From Alcaligenes sp. SDU_A2 (GTDB lineage: Bacteria; Pseudomonadota; Gammaproteobacteria; Burkholderiales; Burkholderiaceae_B), in contig NZ_CP151273.1 in assembly GCF_038237375.1 (NCBI RefSeq), forward strand, positions 3,100,001-3,164,000: a stretch of DNA of 64,000 bases. The letters run 5' to 3'. Positions 57,734 through 64,000 of the stretch are shown piece by piece. A model generated the notes under the pieces. The model made no database searches, was not told where the DNA came from, and saw nothing but the letters and a program-made list of their open reading frames with translations. A program made the translations under genes and the position numbers. Each line of letters begins with the position of its first letter. Position 1 is the first letter of the stretch.

Positions 57734-60700
57734 ACCACTTCAATCTGTCCGCCCTGGCCGTGCGCGAACGGGCCATCACGCTATTCCTGATCATTGCCAT
57801 CGTCGCCTCGGGCATCTACGCGTTCATCAAGCTGGGACGGGCCGAAGACCCGGCCTTTACCGTCAAGGTATTGACCGTGACTACGCTCTGGCCGGGCGCA
57901 ACAGCGCAGGAAATGCAAGACCTGGTCGCCGAACCGCTGGAAAAACGCATGCAGGAACTGCGCTGGTTCGACCGGGTGGAAACCGTCACCCGGCCAGGCA
58001 CCGCCTTGATGGTAGTGATGCTTAAAGACACCATGCCGCCGGCACAGGTGCAAAGCGAGTTCTATCAGCTACGCAAGAAACTTCAGGATCAGGCGGCACG
58101 ACTGCCCAACGGCGTGCAAGGCCCCTTTGTGAACGACGAGTACTCGGACGTATCCTTTGGCTTGTTCGCTCTGCAAGCCCCTGGGCTGGCACCGCGCGAA
58201 CTGACCCGCCAAGCCGAAGCCGTGCGCAATAGGCTGCTGCAGGTCGCTGGCGTCAAAAAGGTCAATATCCTGGGAGAGCAAAACCAGCGCATCTTCGTGG
58301 ACCTGGACGAAAGCAAACTGCACACGCTGGGCATACATCCGCAACAACTGCTTGCGGCGCTGTCTCAGCGCAGCGCCATGTCGGCCACCGGATCGATCAG
58401 CACTCAGGGACCGCGCGTACAGTTGCGCCTGTCGGCCGGCCTGGACAGCCCCGAGGCCGTGCGCAATACCCATGTCTACGTGCAGGGCCACAGCTTGCGC
58501 CTGGGCGATGTGGCAAGCGTTACACGCGGCTACGAAGACCCGCCCTCTTTCGAGATCCACCACAACGGCCAGTTTGCCATGCTGCTGGACGTTGTCATGC
58601 AAGACGGCTACAACGGCCTGCGTCTGGGCCAGGATCTGGAACAGGCGCGCCGCGCCATCGCCGCCGAGCTGCCACTGGGCTTCAGCTTCGATACTGTGAC
58701 CAACCAGGCCGTCAACATCGCGTCATCCGTCGACGAATTCATGCTTAAATTTTTCGCCGCGCTGGGCGTGGTGCTGGTGGTCTGTCTGGTCAGCATGGGC
58801 TGGCGCGTGGGCATTGTCGTGTCTGCCGCCGTGCCGCTGACTCTGGCCATGGTATTTGTGATCATGATGGCGACCGACCGGGTGTTCGACCGCGTCACGC
58901 TGGGCGCGCTGATCATTTCGCTGGGCCTGCTGGTCGACGATGCCATCATTGCCATCGAAATCATGATCGTGAAGATGGAAGAAGGCATGGACCGCCTCAA
59001 AGCAGCCGCCTATGCCTGGAACCACACGGCTGCCCCCATGCTGTCGGGTACCTTGGTCACCATCATCGGTTTTTTGCCGGTCGGCTTTGCGCGATCGTCG
59101 GCCGGGGAATACGCCGGCAATATCTTCTGGATACTGGCTTTCGCCTTGCTGGCCTCCTGGTTGGTCGCCGTGGTGTTCACGCCCTATATGGGCGTGAAAC
59201 TGCTGCCGCCGATTGCCCCGCGCCAGGGCGGACATCAAGCCATCTACAACACACCCAATTATCAACGGCTGCGCCGCATGATCGAATGGTCGGTACGCCG
59301 CAAATTTCTGCTGGCCGGCATTGTCGCTCTGGCCTTGTTGCTGTCGGTACTGGGCATGGGGCTGGTCAAGCAGCAATTCTTCCCGACCTCGGATCGCCCG
59401 GAACTGCTGATTGAAGTCCAGTTGCCCGAAGGCAGCAGCATCCAGGCGACGCAAGCGGTCACCCGCAAAATCGAGCACTGGTTGACACAACAAGAAGAGA
59501 CCCGCCTGGTGACCAGCTACACAGGCCAGGGTGCGCCACGGTTTTTCTTGTCCTACAACCCCGAGCTGCCTAATCCATCCTTTGCTCGCCTGATCGTGCT
59601 GACACCTGACGACAAAGCCCGCAACGCCTTGCAGGCCCGGTTTCGACAACGCGTGGCGGACGGCTTGAGCCCCGAGGCGCACGTGCGTGCCACTCAATTG
59701 GTCTTTGGGCCGGCCACCAAGTACCCCATCGAATTTCTGGTACGCGGGCCGCAGTTGGCTCCTTTGCGCACCATTGCCGAACAAGCCATGGACATCATGC
59801 GCAGCGACCCAGCCATGCGCCAGGTCAACGTGGACTGGGGCGAACGGGTGCCGGTCATGAAGCTGGACATAGACCCAGAACGTCTGCAGGCCTTGGGGCT
59901 GGATCGCCAAAACCTGGCCGAACAGATCCAACTGCTGCTGGACGGAGCCGTCATCGCCGAGTACCGCGAAGATGTGCGCAATGTCCTGGTCGTCGCACGC
60001 AGCGCCGCCGTCAACCGCCACGATCCGGCTCGGCTGGCGGGGCTGAGCATCGTCAACAAGCAGGGGCAGCGCCTGTCCCTGGATCAAGTCGGCACCCTGA
60101 CTATCGCCCAGGAAGATCCTACGCTGGCACGCCGCAACCGCCTGCCCACCATGACGGTGCGCGGCGACGTGGACGATGCACTGCAGCCCGCCGAAGTCGC
60201 GCACCGCCTGATGCAGGATTTCCAGCCCTTGATCGACACGCTGCCGCCAGGCTATAGCATCGAGATGAGCGGCATCACCGCCGAGGCAGACAAAGCCAAT
60301 CAGGCCCTGACGCCTGTGTTCCCGGTCATGATCGCGCTGATGCTGCTGGTCATTGTGATACAGGTGCGCTCTCTGCCGGCCATGGTCATGGTCTTTCTGA
60401 CCGCGCCGCTAGGCCTGATCGGCAGCGTGCCCGCCCTGCTGATTTTCCAGCAACCGTTCGGCTTTACAGCCATCCTGGGCCTGATCGGCCTGGCTGGCAT
60501 ACTGATGCGCAACACGCTGATCCTGATCGAGCAAATCAAAACTAACCGCGCCGAGGGGGCCTCGGCCTACGAGGCGGTGATCGAAGCAACGGTGCAACGC
60601 GCCCGGCCCGTGGTCCTGACCGCCCTGGCCGCCGTACTGGCCTTCGTCCCTTTGTCTTTTTCGATTTTCTGGGGCTCCATGGCTTTGACCCTGATCGGCG

Positions 60701-60789
60701 GCACTGCCGTGGGTACTGTGATTACCTTGCTATTTCTGCCCAGCCTGTACGCCATCTGGAACCGGATCGAGCCCCCGCGCATGCCCTGA
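57730..60789 (+). CDS. RND-family multidrug efflux transporter permease
   Basis: A 1019-residue inner-membrane pump of the AcrB/MexB superfamily, nearer the MdtB/VexF-like group. N-terminal helix about 14-33 followed by GRAEDPAFTVKVL; two large periplasmic loops and two sets of six helices, including VVLVVCLVSMGWRVG, GLLVDDAIIAIEIMIVKME with paired Asp for proton relay, and the C-terminal GLIGLAGILMRNTLILIEQI and PVVLTALAAVLAFVPLSF. The start is coupled to the adaptor gene. No outer-membrane channel gene is adjacent, so a shared TolC-like channel is likely used. Confidence 0.94.
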   Translation: MNHFNLSALAVRERAITLFLIIAIVASGIYAFIKLGRAEDPAFTVKVLTVTTLWPGATAQEMQDLVAEPLEKRMQELRWFDRVETVTRPGTALMVVMLKDTMPPAQVQSEFYQLRKKLQDQAARLPNGVQGPFVNDEYSDVSFGLFALQAPGLAPRELTRQAEAVRNRLLQVAGVKKVNILGEQNQRIFVDLDESKLHTLGIHPQQLLAALSQRSAMSATGSISTQGPRVQLRLSAGLDSPEAVRNTHVYVQGHSLRLGDVASVTRGYEDPPSFEIHHNGQFAMLLDVVMQDGYNGLRLGQDLEQARRAIAAELPLGFSFDTVTNQAVNIASSVDEFMLKFFAALGVVLVVCLVSMGWRVGIVVSAAVPLTLAMVFVIMMATDRVFDRVTLGALIISLGLLVDDAIIAIEIMIVKMEEGMDRLKAAAYAWNHTAAPMLSGTLVTIIGFLPVGFARSSAGEYAGNIFWILAFALLASWLVAVVFTPYMGVKLLPPIAPRQGGHQAIYNTPNYQRLRRMIEWSVRRKFLLAGIVALALLLSVLGMGLVKQQFFPTSDRPELLIEVQLPEGSSIQATQAVTRKIEHWLTQQEETRLVTSYTGQGAPRFFLSYNPELPNPSFARLIVLTPDDKARNALQARFRQRVADGLSPEAHVRATQLVFGPATKYPIEFLVRGPQLAPLRTIAEQAMDIMRSDPAMRQVNVDWGERVPVMKLDIDPERLQALGLDRQNLAEQIQLLLDGAVIAEYREDVRNVLVVARSAAVNRHDPARLAGLSIVNKQGQRLSLDQVGTLTIAQEDPTLARRNRLPTMTVRGDVDDALQPAEVAHRLMQDFQPLIDTLPPGYSIEMSGITAEADKANQALTPVFPVMIALMLLVIVIQVRSLPAMVMVFLTAPLGLIGSVPALLIFQQPFGFTAILGLIGLAGILMRNTLILIEQIKTNRAEGASAYEAVIEATVQRARPVVLTALAAVLAFVPLSFSIFWGSMALTLIGGTAVGTVITLLFLPSLYAIWNRIEPPRMP

Positions 60790-60852
60790 CTTGCCCAGGC
60801 AGCAAAAGTATGCAGATAATGGCTACAGGCCACGTACACGCAGGACATCCTC

Positions 60853-61311
60853 ATGCTCGATAAGCTTGATCTGCCCGCATCTTTGTCCAAGGCCTTTGAA
60901 CAGGCCATCTATCAAGTCCACTCTCCTGCCGGGGATCTGACTTTGCGCATCGGCACGCGCCACGCGCGTCTGGCCCAGTTACTGCGCCAGGAAAACTGCC
61001 GAGGCGCGGCCATACTGACCGCCCACAACCCCCAGGCCCAACGCTGCGGTGACCATTTCAACCTTGCCGCCCAGGAAACCCTGTTGCGCGCCTTGCAGCA
61101 ACAAGGCATGCGCTGGTGGCCGGCAGTCAACCAAGACCCTGAAGGGCAGTGGCCCAACGAGCCTGGCTTTCTGATTCTGGACATCAGCCTGCATCAGGCA
61201 CGCCTGCTCGCGCGTCTGGCCAAGCAATTGGCCTTTGTCTACATCGAACCCGATGGAGTCGCACGCCTGCATCAGGTTCAGCAACGCCTGCCTGCCCCGG
61301 CCGTCGATTGA
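60853..61311 (+). CDS. DUF3293-like protein
   Basis: A 152-residue cytoplasmic protein with the layout of DUF3293: AAILTAHNPQAQRC (54-67), FNLAAQETLLRAL, RWWPAVNQDPEGQWPNEPGF (Trp-rich, WxxExGF) and ISLHQARLLARLAKQLAFVY. The family has no assigned function. It ends one base before the stop of the convergent thioesterase gene. Confidence 0.78.
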   Translation: MLDKLDLPASLSKAFEQAIYQVHSPAGDLTLRIGTRHARLAQLLRQENCRGAAILTAHNPQAQRCGDHFNLAAQETLLRALQQQGMRWWPAVNQDPEGQWPNEPGFLILDISLHQARLLARLAKQLAFVYIEPDGVARLHQVQQRLPAPAVD

Positions 61312-61312
61312 C

Positions 61313-61735
61313 TCACTTGCCCGCGACACCCTGAAGACAAAGCCGGAAATCCTCCGCAATCGGTTCGCCCTTCAGACGCCCCTCGGGCAAGACACGCGCC
61401 CACGCCCGCCATTCATGCCCCGTGGCCACCAACCGACCATCGGTATTGAATACCTCGTAATCCAGCTTGAAGCGTCGCTCCAGCCATTGACCGACCCCCA
61501 CCCGCACCAGAATGTCCTGGTCGTAGCTGACCGGCGCGCGAAACTGCGCCCCCACATCGACCAAGGGCGTCACGGTTCCATGTTCCTGACGCAAGACTCG
61601 CTGACTCAGCCCTAACTGACGCAGCCAGGCCTGATAGGTGCAATCGAACCAGTAAAAATAGTTGGGATAAAAAACAATTCCTGCCTCATCACAATCCCCC
61701 CACTCCACCGTAATGCGGCGCTCAAATGTATGCAT
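61313..61735 (-). CDS. Acyl-CoA thioesterase, 4-hydroxybenzoyl-CoA thioesterase type
   Basis: A 140-residue hotdog-fold thioesterase. The motif VEWGDCDEAGIVFYPNYFYW carries the catalytic Asp of the 4HBT group (GDCDxAGIVFYPN), so it is nearer 4-hydroxybenzoyl-CoA thioesterases than YbgC; actual substrate unknown. The ATG at 61735 is chosen because AGAGGA lies five bases upstream; another ATG two codons earlier lacks spacing. Convergent with the DUF3293-like gene. Confidence 0.88.
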   Translation of the reverse strand: MHTFERRITVEWGDCDEAGIVFYPNYFYWFDCTYQAWLRQLGLSQRVLRQEHGTVTPLVDVGAQFRAPVSYDQDILVRVGVGQWLERRFKLDYEVFNTDGRLVATGHEWRAWARVLPEGRLKGEPIAEDFRLCLQGVAGK

Positions 61736-62015
61736 GGCCATCCTCTGTCTCAGAACAGGCAATTTTAGCGCTCACACTAAAAGATGGATTCGAAGCACAC
61801 CAAGCGCATAGAAACATCTTGATAACATTATCGATGAAACCAATTGAAACAGTGAAAATGAGAGAAGTTAATCAATTTTGATCCATAAATAGCATTAAAA
61901 TCAGCCTATATCTGTATTTTTAAGGAATGCACAGAAAAAATTTACATCGACAAAATTCGTTTTTACCGCTTCTCCCCTCTAGCATGGCCGCACGATTGAC
62001 AGACTCTGCCCCGCC
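61736..62015. other. AT-rich spacer upstream of bioB
   Basis: 280 bp of AT-rich DNA between the divergent thioesterase and bioB starts. It probably holds both promoters; no BirA-type dyad (TTGTAAAC with GTTTACAA) was found. A short GATAA-CA-TTATC dyad near 61820 is too weak to assign. Confidence 0.4.
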
Positions 62016-63032
62016 ATGACCCATACCGTCTCTTCCCCCTGGACCATCCGCGCCATTCTGGATCTGTATGAACTGCCCTTCATGGACTTGTTGTTCCAGG
62101 CCCAAGAAGTACACCGCCGACATCATCGCCCCCACGAGGTGCAGCTCTCCAGCTTGCTGTCCATCAAGACCGGTGCCTGTCCAGAAGATTGCGCATACTG
62201 CCCGCAATCGTCCAAATACGAAACCGAACTGGAGCAAGAACCACTGATGCCGCTGGCGCAGGTTCTGGAGGCCGCCCGCAAAGCGAAGGAGCAAGGGGCA
62301 CAGCGCTTTTGCATGGGCGCAGCCTGGCGCTCGCCCACCGAAAAACAACTGGATCAAGTCATGGAAATGGTCAGCGCGGTCAAGGCGCTGGGCCTGGAGA
62401 CCTGTGTCACCCTGGGCATGCTCAAGAACGGCCAGGCCGAACGCCTGAAAGATGCCGGTCTGGACTACTACAACCACAATCTGGACACGTCACCCGAATT
62501 CTATGGCCAGATCATCAGTACCCGCACCTACCAAGACCGTCTGGACACATTGGAGCGAGTGCGCGCCGCTGGCCTGAATACCTGTTGCGGCGGCATCATC
62601 GGCATGGGCGAAACCCGCCGGGAACGCGCCGGCCTGCTGGCCCAGTTAGCCAATATGCGCCCTTTTCCCGAATCGGTGCCCATCAATCAACTGGTCAAAG
62701 TACCGGGCACGCCTTTGGGCGATGTAGAAGATCTGGACCCCTTTGAGTTTGTGCGCACCATCGCGGTGGCCCGCATTCTGATGCCCACCAGCGCCGTACG
62801 CCTGTCCGCCGGGCGCGAAGGCATGGATGACAGCACCCAGGCCCTGTGCTTTATGGCCGGCGCAAACTCCATTTTTTACGGTGAGCAGCTACTGACCACG
62901 GCCAACCCGCAATTTGTGGCCGATCAGAACCTGTTCGCGCGTCTGGATCTGCAACCGGCCCAGACCGCCCTGGCCGACGGCCACCCGACTGCCGGCAAGA
63001 CCCGTTTTGTCGCACTCACCGAGGCACTCTGA
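62016..63032 (+). CDS. bioB: Biotin synthase
   Basis: A 338-residue radical-SAM enzyme that inserts sulfur into dethiobiotin. Radical-SAM Cys55, Cys59 and Cys62 in [14 protein letters not shown]; second [2Fe-2S] ligands include the later Cys in [17 protein letters not shown] and [12 protein letters not shown], with the Arg in [23 protein letters not shown] is the dethiobiotin/SAM region. Length is normal. The other biotin genes are not in the window; the transporter gene starts 1 bp after its stop. Confidence 0.97.
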   Translation: MTHTVSSPWTIRAILDLYELPFMDLLFQAQEVHRRHHRPHEVQLSSLLSIKTGACPEDCAYCPQSSKYETELEQEPLMPLAQVLEAARKAKEQGAQRFCMGAAWRSPTEKQLDQVMEMVSAVKALGLETCVTLGMLKNGQAERLKDAGLDYYNHNLDTSPEFYGQIISTRTYQDRLDTLERVRAAGLNTCCGGIIGMGETRRERAGLLAQLANMRPFPESVPINQLVKVPGTPLGDVEDLDPFEFVRTIAVARILMPTSAVRLSAGREGMDDSTQALCFMAGANSIFYGEQLLTTANPQFVADQNLFARLDLQPAQTALADGHPTAGKTRFVALTEAL

Positions 63033-63033
63033 C

Positions 63034-63882
63034 ATGATCACCCTGATTGCCAGCATCAGTTGCAGTGTCGCCGTCTCCATCCTGCTCAAAGTCGCCCGCC
63101 AGAAGCAAATCGATGTGGGTCAGGCCATTGCCGTCAACTATCTAGTGGCCGTTACGCTGGCGGTGGTGCTGCTGCAACCCCATCCGTCCAGCTTGCTCAA
63201 TCCCGCCACCCCCTGGTGGGTGCTGATCGCTCTGGGCGTATTGCTGCCGACTATTTTCCTGGCCATGGCAGCCGCCGTGCGTCACGCCGGTATCGTATTG
63301 AGCGATGCCGCCCAGCGTCTGTCCTTGTTCATCCCGCTGCTGGCCGCATTTTTGCTGTTCGGTGAACAATTGGGCGGACAGAAATTACTGGGCGTGGGCC
63401 TGGCGCTGGTGGCGCTGCTGTGTCTGCTCGTGCGGCCCCGTCAGGCCGATGGGCAAATGCAGAACACACGCTCGGTCCTGATGCTGCTGGCCGTCTGGGT
63501 GGGCTACGGCACGATAGACATCTTGTTCAAGCAATTGTCCAAGGCCGGTGCGGCTTTCTCCAGCAGCCTGGTGGTGTCCTTTTCCCTGGCCGGCGTGCTG
63601 ATCCTGGGCTGGCTGCTGGCGCGCCGGACCGTCTGGAACCGACCCAGTCTGTTGGCAGGCCTGCTGCTGGGACTGCTGAACTTCGGCAATATCTATTTCT
63701 ATATCCGCGCCCACCAGACCTTTCCAGATAATCCAACTCTGGTGTTTTCCGCGATGAATATCGGCGTGATATCGCTGGGTGCCATCGTCGGCGCGGGCTT
63801 TTTCAAGGAAAAATTAAGCATGGTGAACATGGCCGGCGTCGCCTTGGCGATCGTAGCCATCGTAGCGTTGATCCCTCGCTGA
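63034..63882 (+). CDS. EamA-like (DMT superfamily) transporter
   Basis: A 282-residue inner-membrane protein with about ten hydrophobic segments in two repeated halves, typical of the drug/metabolite transporter superfamily; GVLLPTIFLAMAAAVRHAG, SDAAQRLSLFIPLLAAFLLF and the second-half NIGVISLGAIVGAGFFKEKL are EamA-type end motifs. Its ATG follows the bioB stop by one base, so it is co-transcribed; biotin or a precursor could be a substrate, but this is only inferred from position. Confidence 0.85.
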   Translation: MITLIASISCSVAVSILLKVARQKQIDVGQAIAVNYLVAVTLAVVLLQPHPSSLLNPATPWWVLIALGVLLPTIFLAMAAAVRHAGIVLSDAAQRLSLFIPLLAAFLLFGEQLGGQKLLGVGLALVALLCLLVRPRQADGQMQNTRSVLMLLAVWVGYGTIDILFKQLSKAGAAFSSSLVVSFSLAGVLILGWLLARRTVWNRPSLLAGLLLGLLNFGNIYFYIRAHQTFPDNPTLVFSAMNIGVISLGAIVGAGFFKEKLSMVNMAGVALAIVAIVALIPR

Positions 63883-64000
63883 ACACGGCTCCATCCCAAG
63901 TCCGGGGCAACACTAGGGAAAGTCTTTATATATGCCAAGAAAAATACCGTACATTTGAAACGTCAATAAACTGTCGAAAAAAACTCCTGTAGATTAGAAA
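63883..64000. other. Window end, no feature recognised
   Basis: 118 bp of AT-rich non-coding sequence after the transporter gene. No terminator hairpin is evident before the window edge. Confidence 0.5.

Noticed and set aside
58723-60204. Open frame of nearly 500 codons antisense to the RND pump gene
   Set aside because: Lies entirely opposite a conserved transporter; low-complexity His/Gln-rich product with no start signal.
61815-61835. GATAA-CA-TTATC dyad upstream of bioB as a biotin regulator site
   Set aside because: Too short and not matching known BirA or BioR operators well enough.

Overview
The window looks like a chromosomal segment of a betaproteobacterium of the family Alcaligenaceae (Alcaligenes/Bordetella-like). 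This rests on protein similarity recalled from family knowledge, moderately high GC, and typical neighbourhoods: tkt-gap-pgk, purC-purE-purK-sua5, queA-tgt-yajC-secD-secF and miaB-phoH-ybeY-corC-lnt. No database search was run. There is no prophage, complete insertion sequence, plasmid origin or CRISPR array.

Layout. 1-2700: end of an L-2-hydroxyglutarate-oxidase-like flavoprotein, purU, and a small exported protein. 2800-9640: gamma-glutamyltransferase with an overlapping LysR gene, divergent glutaryl-CoA dehydrogenase, an AT-rich LysE-type exporter gene, a MaoC-like protein and a hydrolase. 9635-17720 (minus): sua5, purK, purE, purC, class II aldolase, mog, an SDR dehydrogenase and an aldehyde dehydrogenase. 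17795-23725: an epimerase-like gene, then pgk, gap and tkt on minus. 23956-33600: rsmE, barstar/patatin/maeB, a Tat-like protein, an aminotransferase, a lytic transglycosylase and ubiD. 33660-38050 (minus): yqjK-yqjE-yqjD, a secreted protein, upp and dacB. 38200-50200 (plus): queA-tgt-yajC-secD-secF, then miaB-phoH-ybeY-corC-lnt. 50270-54390: a PAS-GGDEF-EAL protein and a tandemly duplicated tRNA Ala-Glu-Asp array. 54400-64000: two small secreted proteins (one with twelve 19-residue repeats), a TetR-RND pump locus, a DUF3293-like gene, a thioesterase, bioB and an EamA-like transporter.

Most genes are housekeeping: purine synthesis, triose and pentose phosphate metabolism, queuosine and other tRNA modification, Sec export, and lipoprotein and cell-wall maturation.

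The most unusual content is non-coding. Five intergenic elements of about 224-234 bp (2843-3072, 18710-18943, 19044-19273, 43924-44149, 44291-44514) share one nested stem architecture. Each is closed by a 26-31 bp inverted repeat whose sequence is specific to that copy yet almost perfectly self-complementary. Inside are a small conserved hairpin, a conserved TTCCCTTGG-like strand and a central hairpin with compensatory base changes followed by an unpaired AAGCG. Four of the five form two close pairs in opposite orientation. One copy lies inside a longer palindrome, and one pair is bracketed by a further 28-bp inverted repeat. I do not recognise this family; it is the best candidate for an undescribed element.
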